A stretch of 64,000 nucleotides of DNA from Legionella brunensis (GTDB taxonomy: Bacteria > Pseudomonadota > Gammaproteobacteria > Legionellales > Legionellaceae): NCBI RefSeq assembly GCF_001467025.1, contig NZ_LNXV01000003.1, positions 107,784-171,783 of the forward strand, read 5' to 3'. The notes beneath the pieces are model-generated. The model was not told the origin of the DNA, ran no database searches, and was given only the letters and a program-made list of their open reading frames with translations. This document shows, piece after piece, positions 42,920 through 51,149 of this stretch; positions within the stretch are counted from its first letter, which is position 1; each line of letters begins with the position of its first letter. The position numbers were made by a program, and so were the translations under genes.

Positions 42920-43300
42920 TTACTGCGTTTTTTGCATATTGGTACTAGACGAGGTGTTTCCTGACGATGCTCCTTTCTTGGGTACAATGGGTGCTTTATT
43001 GTTAGCTGGTGCTAATCCTTTAATTGTAATTTCCCCAGTACCTGGTCTTGCGGCGCTATTTGCCTTGCGACAACGTTGAGTATCGCATTTCATCTTACAA
43101 ACACCATCAACACAGCCATAGCAGCCCCAATTAGCCCAACAGCAGGCCCAATTACCGCCCTCTGAACCGACCCAACGTCCACCTGATAATTCACAAACAC
43201 CTTTAAGATCCTCACCACTACCACCCGATTGACGTGCTATGGCACTAGGTGCTAGTACATATCCAATTAGCATGACAAAGATAATAAAGAATTTAGACAT
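42920..43300 (-). CDS. Small Cys-rich secreted protein
   Basis: A 126-residue protein with a signal peptide (MSKFFIIFVMLIGYVLAPSAIA) and a Gly/Trp/Cys-rich core: VCELSGGRWVGSEGG, then CCWANWGCYGCVDGVCKMKCDTQRC in shorter pieces, ten Cys within about 55 residues. The tail is Pro/Ser/Thr/Asn-rich and disordered. The Cys pattern suggests a disulfide-knotted small protein; no family recognised. The start at 43300 has a GGAGGAAGGATC ribosome site; a longer frame to 43393 lacks one. Its own promoter lies upstream and it ends at a shared bidirectional terminator. Confidence 0.75.
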   Translation of the reverse strand: MSKFFIIFVMLIGYVLAPSAIARQSGGSGEDLKGVCELSGGRWVGSEGGNWACCWANWGCYGCVDGVCKMKCDTQRCRKANSAARPGTGEITIKGLAPANNKAPIVPKKGASSGNTSSSTNMQKTQ

Positions 43301-43685
43301 GATCCTTCCTCCAATGAAGTTTTTTGTAATGTGGTTAAAAAATATCCATTTGCCACTCAAAAGAAGCATAGCTAGTGTTAGGGAACATAGCAAAAATAAA
43401 TGGGTAAAAGCTGATTAATTTGATGTACTGCATAATTAATTCTTAGCAAGCCTTGTGAGAGTATAAATGTAAGGCCGAAGCTATTCGAAACCCGTTCACG
43501 TTATGCTTGGGGTGCCGTTCCAAGTTAAATTTATTTATATGAAGTTATGTGCTAAAGTCCCCCCGCAATTTTCGCGAACCATCTTTTTTGGTTAAGAATA
43601 AAACCAAGAAAAATGGCAGGTTAAATTTCTATGGAGATTTTGCAAAGGAATCATGCTCTTTATCTAATTAGGAACTGAGTAAACG
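43301..43685. other. Intergenic region upstream of the LuxR-NRPS pair
   Basis: About 385 bases between divergent genes. Small hairpins (CTTGG/CCAAG at about 43508-43527, TTGGTT/AACCAA at about 43590-43611) are seen but no ORF or terminator. It must hold the promoter of the NRPS-like operon; no PmrA box was found. Confidence 0.5.
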
Positions 43686-44402
43686 ATGTCTTATTTTTCT
43701 GCAAGTGAGTTGAATTCTTATAAGTTACAGATCCTGCAAAAAGATTTTTTATCTTTACTATCAGAAAAAGAAAACTTTATTTTTATTAAAAACAACTTGT
43801 CTGTCTATCAATATGCAAATCAACAATTTCTAGAGCTAATGGGGCTTAATACATTAACAAGTCTCTATAAAAAAACAGATTATGATCTTTGTAGAGATAT
43901 CAAAAAGGCAAGAATCTACTTACAACATGATGCGGAAGTCCTCGAAACAGAGCAACCCCTGTCAGTCAATGAAGAAGTACTCCCACAAAAAAATAAATTA
44001 TTAAGAAAACAAATGACTGGAACAATATATCCTATCTTCACTCAGGGAAGTAAACCTAAAGCAATAATGGGAGTTGTAAAATCGAAATACTTACCTTTCA
44101 AACTTACCCTGGAAACTGCTATTAGTATGAGCAAAGAGGAAATGGATAATAATTTCATCAGACGCTCATATCCCGTCATTGTTTATGATAAAAAAATCAC
44201 GCTCTCAAAACGTGAAATTCAATGCATTATTGAACTTCTGAAAGGAAAAAATGCTAAAGAGATAGCCGAAATCTTTGAACTTAAGCAAACGACTATCGAA
44301 TTTTATCTCGAAAATATAAAAGAGAAATTAGGGGCTATTAGCAAAAGTAGCTTGATAATGACAGTTTTTAACCAAAAAGTTATCCAACAAATTATACTCT
44401 GA
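43686..44402 (+). CDS. PAS-LuxR transcriptional regulator coupled to the NRPS-like gene
   Basis: A 238-residue regulator with an N-terminal PAS-like sensor (about 30-150; LYKKTDYDLCRDIKKARIYLQHDAEVLE in short segments matches the PAS helical core) and a C-terminal LuxR-type HTH (about 173-238: LSKREIQCIIELLKGKNAKEIAEIF). No phosphoacceptor receiver domain is present. Its stop shares one base with the start of the 1401-aa gene (TGATG), so the regulator and the NRPS-like enzyme are made from one message and are probably functionally linked. Legionella has several PAS-LuxR regulators of this general type. Confidence 0.88.
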   Translation: MSYFSASELNSYKLQILQKDFLSLLSEKENFIFIKNNLSVYQYANQQFLELMGLNTLTSLYKKTDYDLCRDIKKARIYLQHDAEVLETEQPLSVNEEVLPQKNKLLRKQMTGTIYPIFTQGSKPKAIMGVVKSKYLPFKLTLETAISMSKEEMDNNFIRRSYPVIVYDKKITLSKREIQCIIELLKGKNAKEIAEIFELKQTTIEFYLENIKEKLGAISKSSLIMTVFNQKVIQQIIL

Positions 44403-47400
44403 TGTTTAGCATATTTTCTCATTCTGTTCAGCAGGAAGCCGACTCAATTGCGATCATTTTGAGTAACAAGGAAAAGTTAAGTTATGCAAAAGTTAATGAA
44501 CTGGTCGAACTATGGGCGAAGTATTTTATTTTTGTGGGTGTACAACAAGGAAATAGAGTAGCTGTCCTCACAAAAAATGAAGATCTTCATCCTTTGCTAC
44601 ATCTTGCCTTGGATAAAATTAATGCAACCGTTGTGCCACTGGATACTGATACTCCGTCAGCACAACTAGCAACTGATATAAGAAAACTCAATCTAAACAA
44701 AATAGTTATTGATGAAAAACTCTGCCAAGACTATGAGATACCTGAACCAATTAGATTGCATTTATATACTCAAGGCATAGCCCCTAAAAACAGTGATGAA
44801 TTAACGCCTGTTTGTTTGCCGCCAATTGAACGCAACCCTACTCTTCCTAACTATATCGTTGCTTCATCAGGAGTATCAGATAATAAAAAATGGATTCCTA
44901 TTAATTCATCAGGACTTACTTATTGGGCAGAGGTGGAGAAATCGTTACTTAAATTATCCAATAAAGATAAGATATTATGCACACGCAGCCCAGCTTACGA
45001 TGCTAGAATTTCTGAATATGTTCGTAGTTTTGCCGCAGCTAGCACCTTAGTCCTCATGCCACAAGCCGCACGTAGAGATTTTAATGCCGTTATTGAACAA
45101 TGCGAGCAAGAAAAAATAACTTGTCTGATATTGATTGCATCACAATTAGCGATGCCTAATCAGGATGAGCTCATTCAACGTCTTGCTAAGACGGGTTTAA
45201 CTCATTTAATGGTTACAGGCGACGCCTGTAGTATGAGCTTAAAGAGACTCTGTGAAAAATACGGTATTAATTTATGGAATTGCTATGGCCCAACCGAAGC
45301 AACATTTGGGATGAGCATATTGTGTGTAAATCAGGAGGAAATTCAGGATGAAAACGGACATCATATCGTTCCGATAGGATTTCCCCATGGAGAGGAAGTA
45401 AAGTTTCATCTTATTGATGAATGTCTTTATATAGAATCACCTTTTTTGTCGCCTGGATATATTGATAATCCTGAGCTTACCCAAAAAAATTTTCCCACCT
45501 TATTTCTCGATCATCGTTGGGTGCGTGTTTTTAATACAGAAAATAAATTTCTAGTCAAAGACAATCGACTTATTTTTAAGGGAAGAATTGATAATGATGC
45601 ACACATCAAAATATCCGGGGTTAAAGTTGCCCCCTACGCCATTCAACAATGTATTGAAAAGTACAATGATGAAATTGGACAAGATGTATTACAAGTTTAT
45701 GTAGTAGTTAAGCCATGGCTAAATAACAATAAGCCATTTGCTTATCTGGTGGTACAACACGAATTCTCCAAACCTCATTTCATGGCTTATTTGAAAAAAT
45801 GGCTGCGTAAAGAAGAATTGCCTATTATTGTCACACTATCTGATTTCCCTCGTTTAATTCCCAGTGAAAAAATAGATCGTCGAGCCCTGATTGCCAGAAC
45901 TGATCATCCAGATGAGCTTTTCTTTAATGAGGGAAAACAAAATAAAGAGAAGTTCTCTGCAGGTGGCTTGGGATTAGAGCCGTCAGTCTTGAGAGAAATG
46001 GATGAGTTTGTTGAGAAAATTAAAAATAATCAAGTTGAGTTCATCACCCCAGAAATCTTCTTCATGCAAATGGATAGATTAGTTCTTGCAGCAAACCATT
46101 TGGATCAGACTTTAAACTTAAACGCTTCTAATAAAGAAAAAGTTTTGCAATGGCTAGATGCAGCTTATCAATTAGTCACCAAGTATTTTCCCCAATATCT
46201 CGAGCTTTTGGACGAAAATGCAAAGCGGACTATTGTGGAGAGCGCTGCAATTACTCATTTAGCAAGTGTTGCTCAATTATTGCATTATTATGGTAAGGCT
46301 TTACGTTATGGCGAAACAAATGAAAAACGAATTAAATTTCTAAAGGCAGCAGTCACCATTGCTTCTTATCTAGAAGAAAGGTCAGAATTAGAGGATCCTC
46401 ATGCCTTTAGAGGTCGATTATTGACCTACAATCTCGCCTTGATGCTTTGCTTGCGGGATGGCGGTGACGTAAAAGGAGCACTTGAGTTAGCAAACCAACA
46501 AGTTGCTTTCGCAATAGAAAAACAAGAGATTTTTCACATTGTGCAATACAAATCCTATATTGCAGGGATGTTACTATCCTTTAAACAACCAGAGGAAGCA
46601 TTGCAATGTTCTAGTGAAGCTCTTGCCTTATCAAGGCAATTTTACAGGTATCAGGTGGTATTCTGTAACGCAGCGATTGCCTACATCAAGTGCTGTATCC
46701 AAAATAAGGAAGAAAATAAAGCTTGTGAGTTAGCCAGAGAAATCCTTGCCGCGTATAAATCCAATCCACTTTGCGGTGTGAAGGCACACCACTTGCAGGA
46801 AGCAAGAGAAACATTACAGCGTTATGATCAGTTAGCACATAGCTGGTGTAATGTTCTTGGACTCACTGAAAGTGATGAAGACCAAGAGTTTATTTTTTTA
46901 GGGGGAGACTCAACTCAATTAAGTCAATTGGTGTTTCAAATTCAACAAAGAATTGACCCAACCTTTAGTTATCAAAAAATACTTAACTTACCTTCCTTAA
47001 CACTCAAACACATACGAGAATCCCTACATAACAAGCAACAAATTAAGCAAACTAGTGCTATAGTCCGCAGCCTATTCTCGCCAACTAGCGATAGAGCAAA
47101 TTACTTCTTTCTCCCCCCTTTGCTAGGTGAGGGTTATTTTACTTATAAAGAATTAGCGCAGATCTTTTCCTCCCATTATCAATTTAATATTTATGGTTTA
47201 TCAGATCCTAGTATTTATGACCCAACCTTACTGCCTAAAACACTGGAAGAAGCGGCGAGCAGATATGTAGAGGCAATAAAAACAGTCCAACCCCAAGGCC
47301 CTTATAACTTATTAGGTTTTTCCTATGGGGGGACTCTGGCTTATTACGTCGCCAAACAATTGTTAGCACAAGGAGATCGTATCAAAGCATTACATCTTGT

Positions 47401-48607
47401 TGATGGTTTCCCACCTCAAATGTATCAAAAATTATCTGCTAAGGATCATGCGGAATTACTAGAGGAATTGGTTAACTTTGTAATTCAAACGTTAAATAAC
47501 CGCTTCTATGATGAAAAACTTAAACGCATTAAATTAAGCAATTTTGATAAATTATCACCAGTAAATCAAATCAATAAAAGTTTTAACGAATTAATTATTA
47601 AAGTCAAAAAACAAGAATCAAAAGCTTTGTTAATGTTGGCGCGTCAGCATTTATTATTAATGCTCGAAACGAAAGAAATTAATAAATTACCAGTATGGGC
47701 AAACCTTTATCTGTCAACGCCTAATCAAACCTATTTGGACGTGATTAATCGTATTCATAAAATTGTGAAAAAATCTGCCCATTGCCAATCTTATTTTTGG
47801 AACCATTATTTTGAGGAAGTAAATCTTGCTGGAAAGCGTGTGGGAGTACAACATCTGCAGTTGCTCAAACCTCAAAAAACAAATTTCGGGAATTCTGCAC
47901 ATATTTTTTGGGAAAGAGCACATGACCCGCTCTTTAATCTTCCTTATGATTATTTTGGGCCTAAACCTTTTTTTTATCTAGAAAAGGTTGATGAAATCTC
48001 TTCTATCTGCCATCTATATTCGCTTGATTGGCGGCAATTAGCCTTTTTTAAACAACAGTTAGCCCAAACACCACAAGTAACTAACCTACATGCCTATCCT
48101 ATCTATGACAGAATCGCGGAAAAATATGAGCGGAAAGATAGAATTTATGTTACTAAATATTGTCTTTCATTCAGAATACCCAAAGAGGAAATAGCAAAAC
48201 TTCAGGATTTTTTTCGTGAGAAACAGATAAGTCATTTTCATCTTAAAGGTGATCGTAAATTGTCCTTACCGTATATAGAGGGTCAACAACCTGATGAGCT
48301 CTTTTGTATTAATCTTGATATCCATTGGAATGGACAATATTTAATGAGTCTCTATTTTAATTGTCATGGCAAGTCTCAAATAGTACTTGAGAAAATTTTT
48401 GCAGTAATGAAAATGAATATCGATCGATTCTCCGAGCGTAACAATAATCTATATAATTACTCTCATTATACTTATGATATTGACGATCCTTCTATCTTTA
48501 ATGCAGTGGAGCACATATCTTCTTGGTTAAACTGTTTTATCACCTTATTGCTTCCACATGTAGAACCGCCTATAGAGAATAAGCACCTACAAATGATGAA
48601 TGCATAA
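44402..48607 (+). CDS. NRPS-like enzyme: adenylation, helical-repeat insert, carrier, thioesterase
   Basis: Single-module, 1401 residues. A-domain (1-500): degenerate A3 loop VASSGVSDNKKW (153-164), A4-like SPAYDARISEYV, A5 NCYGPTEATFG (293-303), GRIDNDAHIKISGVKVAP (395-411), A10 PSEKIDRRAL with the catalytic Lys (487-496). Helical-repeat insert (about 530-810), homologous to the product of the next gene. Carrier domain (812-880) with phosphopantetheine Ser837 in LGGDS. Thioesterase (895-1195) with GFSYGG (Ser974), Asp1001 and a likely His1174. The last 200 residues match nothing I know. There is no condensation domain, so it should activate and release a single acid, perhaps as an ester, amide or free product. 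Confidence 0.85.
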   Translation: MFSIFSHSVQQEADSIAIILSNKEKLSYAKVNELVELWAKYFIFVGVQQGNRVAVLTKNEDLHPLLHLALDKINATVVPLDTDTPSAQLATDIRKLNLNKIVIDEKLCQDYEIPEPIRLHLYTQGIAPKNSDELTPVCLPPIERNPTLPNYIVASSGVSDNKKWIPINSSGLTYWAEVEKSLLKLSNKDKILCTRSPAYDARISEYVRSFAAASTLVLMPQAARRDFNAVIEQCEQEKITCLILIASQLAMPNQDELIQRLAKTGLTHLMVTGDACSMSLKRLCEKYGINLWNCYGPTEATFGMSILCVNQEEIQDENGHHIVPIGFPHGEEVKFHLIDECLYIESPFLSPGYIDNPELTQKNFPTLFLDHRWVRVFNTENKFLVKDNRLIFKGRIDNDAHIKISGVKVAPYAIQQCIEKYNDEIGQDVLQVYVVVKPWLNNNKPFAYLVVQHEFSKPHFMAYLKKWLRKEELPIIVTLSDFPRLIPSEKIDRRALIARTDHPDELFFNEGKQNKEKFSAGGLGLEPSVLREMDEFVEKIKNNQVEFITPEIFFMQMDRLVLAANHLDQTLNLNASNKEKVLQWLDAAYQLVTKYFPQYLELLDENAKRTIVESAAITHLASVAQLLHYYGKALRYGETNEKRIKFLKAAVTIASYLEERSELEDPHAFRGRLLTYNLALMLCLRDGGDVKGALELANQQVAFAIEKQEIFHIVQYKSYIAGMLLSFKQPEEALQCSSEALALSRQFYRYQVVFCNAAIAYIKCCIQNKEENKACELAREILAAYKSNPLCGVKAHHLQEARETLQRYDQLAHSWCNVLGLTESDEDQEFIFLGGDSTQLSQLVFQIQQRIDPTFSYQKILNLPSLTLKHIRESLHNKQQIKQTSAIVRSLFSPTSDRANYFFLPPLLGEGYFTYKELAQIFSSHYQFNIYGLSDPSIYDPTLLPKTLEEAASRYVEAIKTVQPQGPYNLLGFSYGGTLAYYVAKQLLAQGDRIKALHLVDGFPPQMYQKLSAKDHAELLEELVNFVIQTLNNRFYDEKLKRIKLSNFDKLSPVNQINKSFNELIIKVKKQESKALLMLARQHLLLMLETKEINKLPVWANLYLSTPNQTYLDVINRIHKIVKKSAHCQSYFWNHYFEEVNLAGKRVGVQHLQLLKPQKTNFGNSAHIFWERAHDPLFNLPYDYFGPKPFFYLEKVDEISSICHLYSLDWRQLAFFKQQLAQTPQVTNLHAYPIYDRIAEKYERKDRIYVTKYCLSFRIPKEEIAKLQDFFREKQISHFHLKGDRKLSLPYIEGQQPDELFCINLDIHWNGQYLMSLYFNCHGKSQIVLEKIFAVMKMNIDRFSERNNNLYNYSHYTYDIDDPSIFNAVEHISSWLNCFITLLLPHVEPPIENKHLQMMNA

Positions 48608-48626
48608 TGAAAGGCAGCAAATAGGT

Positions 48627-48666
48627 GCAGGCAAAATTATACTTTTACCTGCATAATGTTTTTTAT
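48627..48666 (+). terminator. Terminator after the NRPS-like gene
   Basis: GCAGGCAAAA (48627-48636) and TTTTACCTGC (48643-48652) form a 10-bp stem with one mismatch, followed by ATAATGTTTTTTATTG. It sits between the convergent NRPS-like and helical-repeat genes; the run of T starts 6 bases after the stem, so it is of moderate strength. Confidence 0.6.
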
Positions 48667-49688
48667 TGTAATGTGAAGGATTTATGGGCATTTATAATTT
48701 TTTCTGCAGCTTCACGATGGATTGGTTTAGCACCACATTCAATATTCTTATCCATCTCCTCGATAATAGCGGTGGCTATAGATTGGGCTTCGTCTATTTC
48801 CTTGGCCGCTTCTAAAATGTTCATCAAGCAAACTCGAGCGTTATAATTTACTAAATTGCTGCTTTCTGGCTTAAGACTCTCTTGAACAGCACATAGCGCA
48901 TATTGTTTTGCAATATCTAGCCCAACCCCAAAATCATGATGTTTTTTGACATAGATATTGGCTAATTGAATAGAGGCTTGCGCTCGATGAAAAGCACTGG
49001 GCAATTCTAATTGAGGTTTAATTAATTCAGCTGCTTTATCGTACTGCTTCATATCTTGTAGGCAATAATTCACTGGCAATTCATAAGTAGCAATGCGATT
49101 TTCATAATTATGGGGATCCTCTTTTTCATCACAACTTAAGCTACTCAAAAACTGAGCGATTTTTAAGGCATTTAAAAGTAAAGGCAACCGTTCTTCAGCA
49201 GAAATTCCTGCATAACGGCGCGCCTTACCCAAATAATGGAGTAGCTGGGCATGGCTAGATAAGTCTCGTACGCTGTATTTTTCTAAATGCTCATAATCGT
49301 AATTTTTATCAAGAGCATACGCCGCCTCAAGATAATTTAACACCAATCTTTCTTTTTCTTTAGGTTCAGGTTTTTCATTAAACCGTTGTTGATCGAGGTG
49401 ATTAGAAGACAAGGTTAATATGTCGATATAACTTAAGGTGTCCTCAGGAACAAATCTTTTTTCTCTAATTGCAGTCGCTATAGCATCCAGTTTCATTCTT
49501 AAAGGCAAAGTAACCCCTTTACCTTCATTAGAAAATTTTTTGAAGCAAGCATCTCCTTGCTCCATGCTGTTATCTTTTCTTGGTTTAAATAATGCTTTAT
49601 CTAAATAAAGATAAGTCTTCAATAAATCATCAACATCCAATGTAAATTCAATAGATGCATTGGGTTGAAACATTTTTGGTTTATACAT
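48663..49688 (-). CDS. Helical-repeat (TPR-like) protein, partner of the NRPS-like enzyme
   Basis: A 341-residue, nearly all-helical protein that aligns over about 270 residues with the insert of the neighbouring NRPS-like enzyme: NHLDQ in both, LLHYLGKARRY against LLHYYGKALRY, EDPHNYENRIATYEL against EDPHAFRGRLLTYNL, and CGAKPIHREAAE against CGVKAHHLQEARE. It has no adenylation, carrier or thioesterase part. I start at the ATG at 49688; an open frame to a TTG at 49814 crosses a terminator and a hairpin and has no ribosome site. It may regulate or scaffold the enzyme, bind the carrier domain, or be an effector derived from it. Confidence 0.75.
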   Translation of the reverse strand: MYKPKMFQPNASIEFTLDVDDLLKTYLYLDKALFKPRKDNSMEQGDACFKKFSNEGKGVTLPLRMKLDAIATAIREKRFVPEDTLSYIDILTLSSNHLDQQRFNEKPEPKEKERLVLNYLEAAYALDKNYDYEHLEKYSVRDLSSHAQLLHYLGKARRYAGISAEERLPLLLNALKIAQFLSSLSCDEKEDPHNYENRIATYELPVNYCLQDMKQYDKAAELIKPQLELPSAFHRAQASIQLANIYVKKHHDFGVGLDIAKQYALCAVQESLKPESSNLVNYNARVCLMNILEAAKEIDEAQSIATAIIEEMDKNIECGAKPIHREAAEKIINAHKSFTLQ

Positions 49689-49697
49689 TAGTGCCAG

Positions 49698-49724
49698 ACT
49701 CCAATTGTTTATAAAAATTGGAGT
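49698..49724 (-). promoter_or_regulatory. Hairpin occluding the ribosome site of the helical-repeat gene
   Basis: ACTCCAATT (49698-49706) and AATTGGAGT (49716-49724) form a perfect 9-bp stem with a 9-base loop. On the minus strand its 3' arm contains the GGAG ribosome site located 10 bases before the ATG at 49688, so folding would hide the site. This is the form of a translational switch or RNA thermometer. Confidence 0.6.
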
Positions 49725-49726
49725 GT

Positions 49727-49776
49727 AAAAAAAAAGTATGATTTTGATTACCTGACCGAGTAAGGTAATCAAAATC
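49727..49776 (-). terminator. Strong terminator in the leader of the helical-repeat gene
   Basis: Bases 49740-49753 and 49763-49776 form a perfect 14-bp stem with a 9-base loop; on the minus strand it is followed by ATACTTTTTTTTTAC, nine T in a row. It lies upstream of, not after, the gene at 48663-49688, so transcripts that start upstream of 49780 must read through it. The leader may therefore be an attenuator, or a short RNA ends here. Confidence 0.75.
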
Positions 49777-49909
49777 CTAAAAGTGTGTCTGTAATTTAAA
49801 AATCGAAGTGGCAAGAATGATTTTTTTTGTTGAGCAACAAATGATTTATGAAAGCAGGTTGAAATAATTGCTGCAATCTTCCAGTTGCTCTAGGATAGAA
49901 GAATAATTT

Positions 49910-50392
49910 GTGGCAGGAATACCCGTGACTCACTGGACGACATCTTGGCGTTGGTTGCTTGACTTACTTTGGCTACTCTTCTTAATAATTTTATTGTGGC
50001 ACTTTTGGCGGGAGAGGAAGCGTCTTAAAAAAGCTCAGTCCTGGTTTTTAACCAAGGGACGCATCATGCAATTTATATGGACTCAAGAAGGGGATCGATT
50101 ATGGCCAAAGATTGAATACAGTTATCATGTTTTGGATGAGGATTTTCAGGGCGAGCGTCTTTTTCTAGATACGTCCCATATTAATCAAAATAGCAAATAT
50201 GCACGAACGGTAGCCTATCGGGCAGCAGTGGCTTATGAAAAAGATGAGGACATTGATGTTTACTACAACCCCAATAATCCCCATGATGCTGTTCTTGATA
50301 TCACCATGCCTCGCAAGCTAAACATTATTATTGGCTTGATTTTGGTATTGATTACTTTCCATCTGGTGATTGTGTCTTATCGTTTGTTGTAG
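49910..50392 (+). CDS. DUF3592 membrane protein
   Basis: A 160-residue protein with hydrophobic helices near the N terminus (WLLDLLWLLFLIILLWHFW) and the C terminus (LNIIIGLILVLITFHLVIVSYRLL) and a soluble beta domain between them (WFLTKGRIMQF to DEDIDVYYNPNNPHDAVLDI), as in DUF3592 proteins. The NPNNP motif and the GxI start of the soluble part are typical. Function unknown. The GTG start at 49910 has GAAG 8 bases upstream. The 3' end overlaps the convergent IcmL-like gene by 41 bases, so the two messages are antisense to each other there. Confidence 0.75.
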   Translation: MAGIPVTHWTTSWRWLLDLLWLLFLIILLWHFWRERKRLKKAQSWFLTKGRIMQFIWTQEGDRLWPKIEYSYHVLDEDFQGERLFLDTSHINQNSKYARTVAYRAAVAYEKDEDIDVYYNPNNPHDAVLDITMPRKLNIIIGLILVLITFHLVIVSYRLL

Positions 50393-50894
50393 TTTGCTCT
50401 TCGTCTATTTCTGTCTGACATTGGCAAGGAGGCTGCGTCACTTTTGATTGCAAACTGGCTATTGCAAGACCTCGTACGCCTTGTCCTGCTGGAGCCTGAA
50501 TGAAATTAATAGTCACAAGTAAATTTTGTTTTTGTTGGTATTGTGGGTTTTTATAGGTAACGAGTAAAGGCATGGTTGCTTCCCATTGTGTTGGGCTAAT
50601 CGATTTAACTTCAGGAGGCAAGGTGGCTACAGCATTGACGGAATATAAATTTTTCTTCACTGCATCTGGAAGCTTCGACGCATTCAATGCTGTACTGTAT
50701 GCAGTCCAACCTGCAGCAGTAAAGTATTTAGCGATTTCTTTTTGCCTTGCTAAAAAATTTTTATAATCAAAAGTGTAAGTTGCCACGATGGCTTCATTGG
50801 TCCAAACGGCAAGTTGCGTATTGTCAGGTGCTGTAAATCCCGGTGTTGAGAGAAGGATGAGCGTTAATAGGCAATAAAATTTGATTTGACGCAT
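50352..50894 (-). CDS. IcmL/DotI-like protein
   Basis: A 180-residue protein with a signal peptide or single N-terminal anchor (MRQIKFYCLLTLILLSTPGFTA) and the IcmL/DotI/TraM domain: WTNEAIVATYTFDYKNFLARQKEIAKYFTA, the region that in IcmL gives a beta-rich periplasmic fold, and VNAVATLPPEVKSISPTQWEA. Legionella carries extra IcmL-like proteins outside the dot/icm regions; DotI itself has a stronger membrane anchor and is 212 residues. It may be an accessory of the type IV secretion system or a periplasmic relative. Overlaps the DUF3592 gene at the 3' end. Confidence 0.82.
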   Translation of the reverse strand: MRQIKFYCLLTLILLSTPGFTAPDNTQLAVWTNEAIVATYTFDYKNFLARQKEIAKYFTAAGWTAYSTALNASKLPDAVKKNLYSVNAVATLPPEVKSISPTQWEATMPLLVTYKNPQYQQKQNLLVTINFIQAPAGQGVRGLAIASLQSKVTQPPCQCQTEIDEEQTTTNDKTQSPDGK

Positions 50895-50999
50895 CTGAAG
50901 CAGCTCCCTTTGAATTTTAATAAGACGAATGAATCTCGTTTCCGGAGATTATTTTACTAGAAATTAACTTTTATTTCATTTTAAACAGGTTTTGCGAAC

Positions 51000-51115
51000 A
51001 AAAAAACCCCGGCATACGCCGGGGAAATTGTTGTGCCCAATACCCGAAGGATGGGCACTGACTTCGCATAAAGAGGGAAAATGCGAAGTTTAGAGCAACT
51101 TTAAGCGTTCAATAT
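51000..51115 (-). ncRNA. Predicted three-hairpin small RNA with pyrimidine-rich loops
   Basis: On the minus strand: a 9-bp stem (51081-51089 with 51061-51069) with loop TTTCCCTCTTT, a 7-bp stem (51052-51058 with 51033-51039) with loop TCCTTCGGGTAT, and a CCCCGGC/GCCGGGG terminator (51007-51024) followed by TTTTTTT. Both internal loops carry UCC-rich sequence complementary to ribosome binding sites (AGAGGGA, AAGGA), the pattern of trans-acting small RNAs that block translation (LhrC- and RsaE-type). A -10/-35 pair lies just upstream. No ORF starts here and neighbouring genes run away on both sides, so a stand-alone RNA is the best explanation. Length about 115 nt. Confidence 0.75.
51007..51024 (-). 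terminator. Intrinsic terminator of the small RNA
   Basis: CCCCGGC (51007-51013) and GCCGGGG (51018-51024) with a 4-base loop, followed on the minus strand by seven T (51006-51000). One of the strongest terminators in the window, and not preceded by any protein gene. Confidence 0.85.
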
Positions 51116-51121
51116 TTAGAC

Positions 51122-51149
51122 AATATAAAGGTTAAAAAGTTCTCGTCAT
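51122..51149 (-). promoter_or_regulatory. Predicted promoter of the small RNA
   Basis: On the minus strand ATGACG (51149-51144), a 16-base spacer and TATATT (51127-51122). The expected start is near 51115, just before the first stem. The -35 is 4 of 6 and the -10 5 of 6 to consensus. Confidence 0.55.
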
